DNA of 64,000 bases from Haloarcula limicola. Lineage in GTDB: Archaea > Halobacteriota > Halobacteria > Halobacteriales > Haloarculaceae. Of the stretch, positions 43,605-51,883 are shown piece after piece; position 1 is the first letter of the stretch; the number at the start of each line of letters is the position of its first letter. Below the pieces are notes generated by a model that ran no database searches, was not told the origin of the DNA, and worked only from the letters and a program-made list of their open reading frames with translations. The stretch is from the NCBI RefSeq assembly GCF_010119205.1, contig NZ_WRXM01000005.1, positions 1-64,000 on the forward strand. Reading direction: 5' to 3'. The translations under genes and the position numbers were made by a program.

Positions 43605-46157
43605 ATGAGTGCGAACGAGCCACCAGCACGGACCGACACCGTCGTCATCGGCGCGGGGGCCGTCGGCTGTAGCGTCGCCTACCATCTAACCGAACTCGGA
43701 GCCGAGGACGTGACCGTCATCGACCAGGGCCCCCTCCCGGTGACCGGCGGGTCGTCGGTCCACGCGCCGGGCATCATGTTCCAGACGTCGCCGTCGAAGA
43801 TACAGACGAAGGCGGCCCACTACACGAGCCGACTCCTGTCGGACGCCGGCGTCTACGACGAAGTGGGCGGCATCGAACTCGCCCGCAGCGAGGAGCGGAT
43901 GGACTTCCTCCGACGCCGTAAGGAGTGGGCGACCTCCTACGGCCTCCCCGACCCGCAGTTACTCACGCCCGAGGAGGTGACCGACCACCTCCCGATGGTC
44001 GACGAAGACGAGATACTCGGTGGGTACTACTCGCCGACCGACGGCCGCGTCGACGGCATCGGTGCCCTCCAGTGGTACATGGACAACTCTACCGCGGATT
44101 TCTACGGCGACACCGAAGTGACCGACCTCGACGTCGAGGGCGGAGAGATACGCGCTGTCGTCACCGACCAGGGTCGCATCGAGTGCGACCGCTGCGTGCT
44201 GGCGACGAACAACTGGGGGTACAAGACCGGCCAGCTGGCGGGACTGGATCTCCCCATCGCGCCCGTCGAGCACCAGTACGTCGTCACCGAACCGATGGAC
44301 GAACTCGCCGGCGAGGAGAGTGCCGTCGGCGACAACACGACGGGTCTGGACGTGCCCGGCGACAGAGATATCCCGGAGTACATGAGCGAGGGCCCGAACC
44401 GAGCGGTCGGCCGCGACCAGGACCACTCGCTGTACTTCCGGACCCACGGGAACGCCCTCGGGATGGGATCGTACAACCACGAGACGCTCTCGGTCGACCC
44501 CGACGCGATGGGCACGAACAGCGAGGAGCGGCAGGCGTCGGTGCGGGGGTTCACCGAAGAACACTGGGAGACGCCGACGCACCGCAACCGCGACAAGTCG
44601 GCGAAACAGGCCTTCGACGAACTGTTACCGGCCACCGAGGATCAGGAGTACGCCGTCACCGAGAACGGCATCTTCGTGTTCACGCCCGACGGGATGCCTG
44701 CCGTCGGACCGACCGCGGCGGTCGACGGCCTCTGGACCGGGCTCGCGATCTGGTGGACCCACTCCGGCGGCTACGGCCGCATCCTCGCGGAGTGGATGGA
44801 GAACGGCGTCCCGCGACTCCCCTCGGGACCGGTCGATACCGGCGGCATCCACGTCCGGCGGTTCGAGCCCCACGCCGGCGAGAAGGAGTTCTTCGTCGAC
44901 CGCGGGGCCAAGCGCTACGAGCAGGTGTACAGCATCGTCGAACCGCGCTGGCAACCGGACGACCACCGCAAACTCCGGACGAGTCCGTTCTATCACCAGC
45001 AGAAGGAACTGGGCGCGGAGTTCTACCAGAGCGGTGGCTGGGAATCCCCGCAGTACTACGAGTCCAACGCCGACCTCGTCGAGCGCTACGAGGACCAGAT
45101 ACCCGAACAGGACGGCTGGCAGAACATCAACCGCTCGCCGATCGAAGCCGCCGAACACCTGCACACCCGCGAGAAGGTGTCGATGTTCGACATGACCACC
45201 TTCAGCTCCATCATGGTCGAGGGGAGCGACGCCGAGTCGTTCCTCCAGCGGGTCTGTAGTAACGACGTGGAGATCGACGTCGGGCAGGTGCGGTACTCGC
45301 TCCTGCTGAACGAGGGCGGCGGCATCCTCGCGGACGTGACCGTCGTCCGGCTGGACGACGACGAGTACATGGTCACCACCGGCGGCGGCAACTCGCCGCA
45401 GATTCACGGCAACTGGCTGAAGGAACACGCCCCCGAGACCGTCTCGGTCACCGTCGAGGAGGGCGGCAAGACGACCATCGGGCTCTGGGGGCCGAAATCG
45501 CGGCTCCTGCTCCAGCGCTGTACCGACGCCGACGTCACCAACAGCGGCTTCCCGTACTTCCGGGCCAAGCAGATCTACGTCGGTGAAGTGCCGGTCATCG
45601 CCCTACGGGTGTCCTACGTCGGCGAACTCGGCTGGGAGCTGTGGGCACCGGCGGAGTACGGCCAGAAGCTCTGGGAGACGCTCTGGGAGGAAGGCCAGGA
45701 CCTCGACGTGCGGCCGATGGGCGGCGGCGCGCTGAGTTCGATGCGCTTGGAGAAGGGGTATCGGCTCTGGGGGACCGACATCGACACGGACTCGAACCCG
45801 CTCGAGGCCGGCCTGCCGTTCGCTCTGGACATGGAGACCGACTTCGTCGGGAAGGAGGCGCTCGAAGACGCCAAAGCGGACGGCATCGACAACCGGATTA
45901 CGCCCCTGACGCTCGACGACTCGACGGACATCCTGCTGAGCGGCCGCCCGGTCCTCAAAGACGGGGAGGCCATCGGCTACGTGCAGGCCGCCGACTTCGG
46001 CTATACCATCGGGGAGTCTATCGCTTACACGTACGTCCCGGACGAGTACGCAGAAGCCGGGACGTCGGTCCAGGTCCAGTGCGAGGGCGAGACGTACGAC
46101 GCGACGATTCGGGACGAGCCGCTGTTCGACCCGGGCCGAGACAAGATCATCCGCTGA
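43605..46157 (+). CDS. Second FAD dehydrogenase-GcvT fusion (dimethylglycine/sarcosine type)
   Basis: An 850-residue paralogue of the preceding gene with the same domain order: VVIGAGAVGCS near residue 13-23, GGSSVHAPGIMFQT near 46-60, and from about residue 505 the GcvT barrel (FDMTTFSSIMVEG, SYVGELGWELWAPAEYG). Divergence between the two copies is spread along the length, so it is an old duplication and they may act in sequence (dimethylglycine to sarcosine, sarcosine to glycine). ATG 43605 is preferred; GTG 43596 is also in frame. The dehydratase gene begins 33 bases after its stop, so they are probably co-transcribed. Confidence 0.92.
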   Translation: MSANEPPARTDTVVIGAGAVGCSVAYHLTELGAEDVTVIDQGPLPVTGGSSVHAPGIMFQTSPSKIQTKAAHYTSRLLSDAGVYDEVGGIELARSEERMDFLRRRKEWATSYGLPDPQLLTPEEVTDHLPMVDEDEILGGYYSPTDGRVDGIGALQWYMDNSTADFYGDTEVTDLDVEGGEIRAVVTDQGRIECDRCVLATNNWGYKTGQLAGLDLPIAPVEHQYVVTEPMDELAGEESAVGDNTTGLDVPGDRDIPEYMSEGPNRAVGRDQDHSLYFRTHGNALGMGSYNHETLSVDPDAMGTNSEERQASVRGFTEEHWETPTHRNRDKSAKQAFDELLPATEDQEYAVTENGIFVFTPDGMPAVGPTAAVDGLWTGLAIWWTHSGGYGRILAEWMENGVPRLPSGPVDTGGIHVRRFEPHAGEKEFFVDRGAKRYEQVYSIVEPRWQPDDHRKLRTSPFYHQQKELGAEFYQSGGWESPQYYESNADLVERYEDQIPEQDGWQNINRSPIEAAEHLHTREKVSMFDMTTFSSIMVEGSDAESFLQRVCSNDVEIDVGQVRYSLLLNEGGGILADVTVVRLDDDEYMVTTGGGNSPQIHGNWLKEHAPETVSVTVEEGGKTTIGLWGPKSRLLLQRCTDADVTNSGFPYFRAKQIYVGEVPVIALRVSYVGELGWELWAPAEYGQKLWETLWEEGQDLDVRPMGGGALSSMRLEKGYRLWGTDIDTDSNPLEAGLPFALDMETDFVGKEALEDAKADGIDNRITPLTLDDSTDILLSGRPVLKDGEAIGYVQAADFGYTIGESIAYTYVPDEYAEAGTSVQVQCEGETYDATIRDEPLFDPGRDKIIR

Positions 46158-46190
46158 CCGTCGTCATCGAACCACGATCACCACCAACCA

Positions 46191-47438
46191 ATGACAACGA
46201 CTGAATCAGACGAACTCCCGGTCACCTACGCCGCCATCGAACGCGCCCGCGAACGCCTCGACGACGACACCGTCGTCAAGCAGACGCCGGTCGAGCGGAG
46301 CTCGTCGCTCGATACGTTTGTCGGCGGCGAGGTGTACCTCAAGATGGAACACCTCCAGTGGACCGGGTCGTTCAAGACCAGAGGCGCGTACAACAAGATT
46401 TCACAGGACGTGGCCGACGGCGTCGAGGAGTTCGTCGCCGCCAGCGCGGGCAACCACGCCCAGGGCGTCGCGCTGGCCGCCACGAAATGCGGGGCCGACT
46501 CGACGATCTTCATGCCGGAGAACGCCCCGCAGACGAAGGTCGACGCGACCCGAGGCTACGGCGCGACCGTCGAGCTCGTCGGCCGGGACTTCCAGGAGAC
46601 GATGGCCCGCGCACAGGAGGCCGTCGAGGGCACCGACGCCGAGTTCGTCCACGCCTACGACGACGTCGATATCATCGCCGGACAGGGGACGCTGGGCACG
46701 GAGATGTATCACGACCTCCCGGATATGGACACGGTGATCGTCCCCATCGGCGGCGGCGGCCTCATCAGCGGTATCTCGACGGCCATCAAACACCTCTCGC
46801 CGGAGACCCGCATTATCGGCGTGCAGGCGACCGGTGCCGAGACCGTTCACGAGAGCCTCGATAAAGGAATGCCAGTGACGCTGGACGAAGTCGAGACCAT
46901 CGCCGACGGTATCGCCACCGGCGGCATCTCCGAGACTACCCTCCGGATCATCGAAGCGAACGTCGACGAAGTGGTGACCGTTACGGACACCGAAATCGCA
47001 CAGGCGATTCTCGTCCTGATGGAGCGAGCGAAACAGGTCGTCGAGGGGGCCGGTGCCGCCTCTGTCGCCGCCGTCCTCAGCGACGACGTGGACGTCAGCG
47101 GCGAGACGGTGATGCCGCTGCTCTGTGGCGGCAACCTCGACATGACCCAGTTACAGGAGGTGCTCATCCACGCGATGACCGAGCGCCAACAGCTCCTTCG
47201 GCTACGGGTCCGTATCGACGACCGCGTCGGCGTGATGAAGGAGATCTCCGGAATCATCGCGGATTTGGGAGCGAATATTCACGACGTACGCCACGAGCGC
47301 TCCGTCGACGACCTAGATATCGGCGAGGCGTATCTCGTGTTCAACGTCGAGACCAGCGGGGCCGAACACGCCGAAGCCATCGTCGCCGCGATCCGAGACG
47401 CCGACTACCCGGTCGACAATATCGCTCGGAAGGTCTGA
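46191..47438 (+). CDS. ilvA: Threonine/serine ammonia-lyase with ACT domain
   Basis: A 415-residue fold-type II PLP enzyme deaminating threonine to 2-oxobutyrate or serine to pyruvate. Seen: PLP Lys62 in GSFKTRGA, SAGNHAQGVA near residue 84, PIGGGGLISG near 184, and a C-terminal ACT regulatory domain (LRVRIDDRVGVMKEISGIIADLGANIHDV) from about residue 342. Co-transcription with the sarcosine/dimethylglycine-type enzymes suggests deamination of serine made by GlyA, though biosynthetic isoleucine use is also possible. The symbol rests on family; the catabolic form would be tdcB-like. Confidence 0.9.
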   Translation: MTTTESDELPVTYAAIERARERLDDDTVVKQTPVERSSSLDTFVGGEVYLKMEHLQWTGSFKTRGAYNKISQDVADGVEEFVAASAGNHAQGVALAATKCGADSTIFMPENAPQTKVDATRGYGATVELVGRDFQETMARAQEAVEGTDAEFVHAYDDVDIIAGQGTLGTEMYHDLPDMDTVIVPIGGGGLISGISTAIKHLSPETRIIGVQATGAETVHESLDKGMPVTLDEVETIADGIATGGISETTLRIIEANVDEVVTVTDTEIAQAILVLMERAKQVVEGAGAASVAAVLSDDVDVSGETVMPLLCGGNLDMTQLQEVLIHAMTERQQLLRLRVRIDDRVGVMKEISGIIADLGANIHDVRHERSVDDLDIGEAYLVFNVETSGAEHAEAIVAAIRDADYPVDNIARKV

Positions 47439-47484
47439 TACGGTCCGGTCGCAAACGGCCGATTCGTCTGTACGCTCCGAGGGA

Positions 47485-47493
47485 AAATTATTT
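47485..47493 (+). promoter_or_regulatory. TATA element for the universal stress protein gene
   Basis: AAATTATTT lies 37-45 bases before ATG 47530, implying a leader of about 10 bases. Confidence 0.4.
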
Positions 47494-47529
47494 GACAGAA
47501 GTCGCCGAAATCAGTGTTGGGTGTTCACA

Positions 47530-47973
47530 ATGTACGAGCATATCCTGATACCCTTCGACGGGAGCGACGAGGCACGGAAGGGGGCACGACACGCTATCGA
47601 ACTGGCGGCCGAACTCGGTTCGACGGCCCACGGCCTCTACGTCATCGATCTCCCCGGAGTCCCTCGGGCCATGTCACTTCGGGACGACGAAGAGGACCTC
47701 CGGGAGGAGTACCAGGCCTACGGCGAGGAGGTGCTGTCGGAACTGGGCGACATCGCGGCGGACCACGGCGTGGAGTACGAGTGGACGATACGGAGCGGGA
47801 CGCCAAGCGAGGAGATCGTCGACTACGCCGACGAGGACGGGATGGACGTGATCGTACTGGGGTCGGCCTACCGCGGCAAACTCGGGAACCTGCTGGGCGG
47901 GACTACGGATAAAGTCGTCCGGAGCGCAACCGTCCCTGTTATCACCGAGCGAATGGCAATGGACGAAGTGTAA
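47530..47973 (+). CDS. UspA-family universal stress protein
   Basis: A 147-residue UspA-fold protein. Seen: ILIPFDGSDEARKGARHAIELA at the N-terminus and the nucleotide-binding tail GSAYRGKLGNLLGGTTDKVVRSATVPVI near residues 113-140, of the ATP-binding type (G-x2-G-x9-G-T/S pattern). USP proteins often sit beside transporters in haloarchaea, and a BCCT transporter follows. ATG 47530 is preferred over the upstream in-frame GTG. Role: likely sensing or modulation of transport under stress, inferred from context. Confidence 0.88.
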   Translation: MYEHILIPFDGSDEARKGARHAIELAAELGSTAHGLYVIDLPGVPRAMSLRDDEEDLREEYQAYGEEVLSELGDIAADHGVEYEWTIRSGTPSEEIVDYADEDGMDVIVLGSAYRGKLGNLLGGTTDKVVRSATVPVITERMAMDEV

Positions 47974-48330
47974 TCGTGGTACGAGCATCCGAACGATCTG
48001 TTCTGGAACCACAACGTATCAGCAGATTTTCAGAATCGCTATCGAGACGGGCCGATTCGGCTCTGACGTGACTATAGAGTGAAGTTTTATTATAGTCCAA
48101 TCAAATCATGTGTATGAGGTTGTGTAACACGCAATATTCGATTCATCACTCATCCGCGGCGACGAGAACGCTGACCCGCCAGACGGGGTGTACGGGCCAC
48201 CAAGTAGGGTTCAACCGAACACGAACGACGGACACACGCTCCGATGCATCGGACGAATCACGAGCTGCCAACAACGACCATATGATACAACGCGGCCACT
48301 CAGCGGACGTTCGAACGAAGGGGGTACCGT
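47974..48330. other. Leader/intergenic region before the BCCT transporter
   Basis: A 357-base gap. It holds the inverted repeat and two TATA candidates noted nearby. A frame reads through most of it into the transporter's first codons in another phase but has no protein-like composition. Confidence 0.4.
48070..48097. promoter_or_regulatory. Inverted repeat around a TATA element upstream of the BCCT gene
   Basis: GACTATA (48070-48076) and TATAGTC (48091-48097) flank a 14-base centre that contains TTTTATTATA. A TATA box within an inverted repeat suggests operator control. It would give a leader of about 210 bases before ATG 48331; a second TATA-like CATATGATA near 48280 would give a short leader instead. 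Confidence 0.45.
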
Positions 48331-50109
48331 ATGTCAAGAAGTGATGATACCACCGGCGAGATGTCGGACGGGCTGCAGGTGGAGCTGTTCCACCCCGAGT
48401 CCGACCGGGAGCCGGGCGATACGAACATCCAGAGATTGGGATTCGACGTGCATCCGGTCGTGTTCCCGGTGGCGCTGCTCCTCATCGCGGCGTTCATCGC
48501 CCTGACGCTGTTGGGACCGGTGGTCGGTCTCGACGTCTCGGGGGCGTACACCTGGTTGTTCAACGCGATCGGGAACACCTTCGGGTGGTTCTACCTGCTG
48601 GCAGTGAACATCTTCATCGTCGTCCTACTGTTCTTCGCGTTCAGCAAGTACGGCAAGATCAAGATCGGCGGCGTCAAAGCCGAGAAGGAGTTCAGCGACT
48701 TCTCGTGGATGGCGATGCTGTTCAGCGCCGGTATGGGCATCGGTCTCATGTTCTTCAGCGTCACCGAGCCGATGTTCTACTTCAACACGCCGCCGGATTA
48801 CTTCGGCGTCGAAGCCGGGACGGGGTCGGCAGCCGCCGCCGCGATGGCGCAGACGTTCTTCCACTGGGGGTTCCACCCGTGGGCCATCTACGGCCTCGTC
48901 GGTCTCGGTCTCGCGTTCTTCTCGTTCAACCGCGGCCTGCCGCTCACGTTCCGATCGATATTCTGGCCCCTGCTGGGCGATCGGATATACGGCTGGCCGG
49001 GCCACGTGATCGACCTCGTAACCGTGTTCGCGACGCTGTTCGGCCTATCGACGTCGCTGGGACTGGGCGTCGCACAGGTCAACAGCGGCCTCAACTACGT
49101 GTTCGGCAGCGAGATGCTCGGCGTTGCAGCCATTCCGAACACCCAGTTCTCGCGAGTACTACTCATCGCCGGTATCACCCTCATCGCCACGGCGTCGGTG
49201 GCGGCCGGCCTCCAGGGCGGAATCAAGCGTCTGAGCACGCTCAATCTGTACCTGATGTTCGCGCTGCTCGGGTTCCTCATGTTGGTGGGCCCAACTGTGT
49301 TCATCCTCGGGACGTGGGTCGAGGGACTCGGCCTCTACTTCCAGAATATCCTCGGTCTTAGCCTCTTCACGGGCACGCTCGCTCCGGCGTCGAACGGGAC
49401 GCCGACGGCGTGGACGGTGTTCTACTGGGGTTGGTGGATCGCGTGGTCACCGTTCGTCGGGATGTTCATCGCGCGCATCTCGAAGGGGCGGTCCATCCGG
49501 GAGTTCGTGCTGGGCGTGCTGTTCCTCCCGTCGCTGTTCTCGACCATCTGGCTGTCCACCTTCGGCGGCAGTGCGCTGAACAGCGCCTTAGGTGGCGGTG
49601 CCGTCCAGGCGCAGTACACCGAGCTGAGCTACGCCGCCTTCGAGACCCTCGGGATGTTCATCATGCTGAATCAGTACCCGCTCGCAGCCGTGTCGGGGCT
49701 GCTCGCGACGCTGCTCGTCGTCACCTTCTTCGTCACGTCCTCCGACTCCGGGTCGCTGGTCGTCGACCACTTGACCTCGGGTGGCAAGCACGACGTGCCG
49801 AAGGTCCAGCGCATCTTCTGGGCGCTCGTAGAGGGGCTCGTCGCCGCGCTGCTGCTCATCGGCGGCGGACTGACCGCGCTCCAGACGGCCGCCATCACCA
49901 CCGGACTTCCGTTCGCGGCGATCCTGTGTCTGATGTGTTACACGACCTATCTGGGACTCAGCAACGAGTACCAGATTCTCGAATCCGAGGAGTTCGCGGA
50001 GACCATCCAGGACCTCTCGGACAGGGGAGACGTCGACGTCGTCACGTCCGGTGACGAGATGGTGACGAACATCAACGAGCGGGACGAATCGGCAAGCGGG
50101 ACCGATTGA
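48331..50109 (+). CDS. BCCT-family transporter (betaine/choline/carnitine type)
   Basis: A 592-residue membrane transporter with about 12 helices and a 45-residue acidic N-terminal extension. Seen: FSAGMGIGLMFFSVTEPMFYF near residues 131-151, FHWGFHPWAIYGLVGL near 178, and the family core GWWIAWSPFVGMFIARISKGRSIREF near residue 370, all typical of BCCT carriers that import glycine betaine and relatives with Na+ or H+. The acidic N- and C-termini may serve osmosensing. Its position beside dimethylglycine/sarcosine-type enzymes suggests supply of methylated substrates for catabolism as well as osmoprotection. Confidence 0.94.
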   Translation: MSRSDDTTGEMSDGLQVELFHPESDREPGDTNIQRLGFDVHPVVFPVALLLIAAFIALTLLGPVVGLDVSGAYTWLFNAIGNTFGWFYLLAVNIFIVVLLFFAFSKYGKIKIGGVKAEKEFSDFSWMAMLFSAGMGIGLMFFSVTEPMFYFNTPPDYFGVEAGTGSAAAAAMAQTFFHWGFHPWAIYGLVGLGLAFFSFNRGLPLTFRSIFWPLLGDRIYGWPGHVIDLVTVFATLFGLSTSLGLGVAQVNSGLNYVFGSEMLGVAAIPNTQFSRVLLIAGITLIATASVAAGLQGGIKRLSTLNLYLMFALLGFLMLVGPTVFILGTWVEGLGLYFQNILGLSLFTGTLAPASNGTPTAWTVFYWGWWIAWSPFVGMFIARISKGRSIREFVLGVLFLPSLFSTIWLSTFGGSALNSALGGGAVQAQYTELSYAAFETLGMFIMLNQYPLAAVSGLLATLLVVTFFVTSSDSGSLVVDHLTSGGKHDVPKVQRIFWALVEGLVAALLLIGGGLTALQTAAITTGLPFAAILCLMCYTTYLGLSNEYQILESEEFAETIQDLSDRGDVDVVTSGDEMVTNINERDESASGTD

Positions 50110-50160
50110 CTGACGCGGGAGCACGGTCTTTTTCTCCGGTCGCCCGCCGACCGGCGACGG

Positions 50161-50760
50161 CTACCGCTCGACGTCGACCGAGCGCTCGGCGTGGTACCAG
50201 AGGCGCGTCGCCCCGCCGATGCCGAACGCCGCGAGGACGACCCAGACGGCGAGCCCACCGATCACCGGGAGGACCAGCCAGCCGATAGCGCTGAGCCCCG
50301 CCCCGACGACGAGCCCGTAAACCGGTCTGTGGTGGCCCCAGAGGTCGGTGACGAGCGTGCCGACCACGAGGAACCCGAAGCCGGTCAACAGCATGATCGC
50401 GGCGAGTATGCAGACGACAGCGAGCCGGCCGAGCAGCGTGTCCGCGACGCCGACGCGACCCAGTTGGCTGATCCCGTAGAGCCCGACGGCGAGCACGATG
50501 AGATACGCCATCAGCCCGTAGAAGACGGCTACTCCCGGGCGGTCCACGAGGGCGTCCAGGGAGCGGTCGACGAACCCCTCGTGTCGATAGAGGACGGCCC
50601 CGCCGAACAGTAACACGAGCGCGAACGAACCGACTGCCCGAACCGCCCCCGACGTGCCGGTGACGACTGGGAGCCCTGACGACTGTCCGGCGACCACCCC
50701 CGGGACGATGGCCAGCAGCGACAGTCCCGCGGTCAGACGACGGCTGACACTAGATATCAC
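50161..50760 (-). CDS. Multi-pass membrane protein (hypothetical)
   Basis: A 199-residue protein with about six hydrophobic segments from GTG 50760 (SSVSRRLTAGLSLLAIVPGVVAG). The frame stays open to 50973 but that part is not membrane- or haloarchaeon-like. No family recognised. Convergent with the BCCT gene, with 51 bases between. Confidence 0.6.
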   Translation of the reverse strand: MISSVSRRLTAGLSLLAIVPGVVAGQSSGLPVVTGTSGAVRAVGSFALVLLFGGAVLYRHEGFVDRSLDALVDRPGVAVFYGLMAYLIVLAVGLYGISQLGRVGVADTLLGRLAVVCILAAIMLLTGFGFLVVGTLVTDLWGHHRPVYGLVVGAGLSAIGWLVLPVIGGLAVWVVLAAFGIGGATRLWYHAERSVDVER

Positions 50761-51012
50761 GTCTCGGTGTTTCGGTCGATACGGGGAAAAGCTATCGCCG
50801 GCGTTGTGGCGTCTGTGCGCCGCAGACGGCTCGTATATGACCGTTCCCGTCCCCGGAACCGGATGACGCAGGACTAGCGACGCCCCGCGTCTACCGCCTC
50901 TCAGGGGCGGTCCGCACGCGATGTCGATACCATCGGGAGCCCGCGCAGTTCTACCGGAGCCGGTGAAATCCACAAACTATTCACCGTAGGACTCGTTTAT
51001 CAGGCCGAGACG

Positions 51013-51183
51013 ATGGTCGAACTGATTCCGACGGGGCTGGCGCTGCTGGCCGCCGGACTGATGCTCGCCGGGCTCGTCGCCATGACCGTCGGGAACCTGC
51101 GGGCGGCCGGGTTCAGCTTCCTGAGCGCCAGTCTGGTCATCTACCTCCGGGAGACCCGCTACCGCCAGCCGGCCGCGAAATAG
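51013..51183 (+). CDS. Very small membrane protein
   Basis: A 56-residue frame, MVELIPTGLALLAAGLMLAG at the start, with two membrane segments (about 5-25 and 32-46) and a basic tail ending RQPAAK. Start ATG 51013 and stop TAG 51181-51183 are seen in the sequence; the next gene begins 57 bases later on the same strand. Function unknown. Confidence 0.5.
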   Translation: MVELIPTGLALLAAGLMLAGLVAMTVGNLRAAGFSFLSASLVIYLRETRYRQPAAK

Positions 51184-51240
51184 GGTGCTCGCGTCGGCGG
51201 TGGCGAAAAGGCTTACTCGGCGGCGCGACCAGCCACGGAC

Positions 51241-51834
51241 ATGTCCGACGACCGCATCGCCGACCGAACCATCGACTCGTTCCTCTCGGGAGTCGCCGCT
51301 TCGGCGGTCGCTCCGAGCGCGGGCGCTGTCGCCGCCGTGACCGGCTCGATGGGCGCCGCCCTCTGTGAGATGGTCGCCATCCACACGAGCGAGCCCACGG
51401 CGTCGCTGACCGACGCTCGGCACGACCTCGCGGCCGACCGGGAGCAGTTACTCGAGCTGGCTGACGCGGACGCCGCCGCCGTCGATACCGTTCAGACGGC
51501 CTTCGAGGACGGGTCCGAAACGGACTACCCGCAGGCGGCGCTCCAGCGAGCCACGACGGTACCGTTACGAATCGCGGAAGCCTGTGCGACCGTCGCCGAA
51601 CACGCCGTCGCCGTCGCCGAGGAGGGGACTCGGAACGCGGTGGTCGACGTGGCCGTGGGGGCGCGGATCGCGCGGACCGCGCTGGCGTCGGCCGCGACTA
51701 TCGTCCGGGAGAACCTCGACCTCATCGACGACGAATCGTTCGTTGCGGACGCGCGGCGGCGGCTCGACGACGCCGAAGAAGCGGCCGATACGGCGCTCAC
51801 GGCGGTCGCGGCGGGTACCGGAATCGAGGGATAG
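51241..51834 (+). CDS. Cyclodeaminase/cyclohydrolase-family protein (FTCD C-domain/FchA-like)
   Basis: A 197-residue, all-helical protein of the formiminotransferase-cyclodeaminase family. Seen: TIDSFLSGVAASAVAPSAGAVAAVTGSMGAAL near residues 10-41, the family's N-terminal segment, and long Ala-rich helices with a conserved VPLRIAEACATVAEHA near 98. Relatives convert formimino-THF to methenyl-THF or act as methenyl-THF cyclohydrolase (FchA), both THF steps. It is encoded back-to-back with folate synthesis genes, convergent with the FolC-FolP gene, and may aid carbon flow between methenyl- and formyl-THF beside FolD. Confidence 0.85.
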   Translation: MSDDRIADRTIDSFLSGVAASAVAPSAGAVAAVTGSMGAALCEMVAIHTSEPTASLTDARHDLAADREQLLELADADAAAVDTVQTAFEDGSETDYPQAALQRATTVPLRIAEACATVAEHAVAVAEEGTRNAVVDVAVGARIARTALASAATIVRENLDLIDDESFVADARRRLDDAEEAADTALTAVAAGTGIEG

Positions 51835-51883
51835 CGGGTACGCATGCGGCCGTCCCCGTGGGGAACACGAACTGTCGGTTCTC

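Noticed and set aside
48193-48220. GGTTCAACC-like stretch suggesting a tRNA T loop
   Set aside because: No acceptor, D or anticodon stems fit around it.
48108-48344. Small frame in the leader of the BCCT gene
   Set aside because: Ser/Thr/Arg-rich with no acidic bias and overlapping the true start; more likely untranslated leader.
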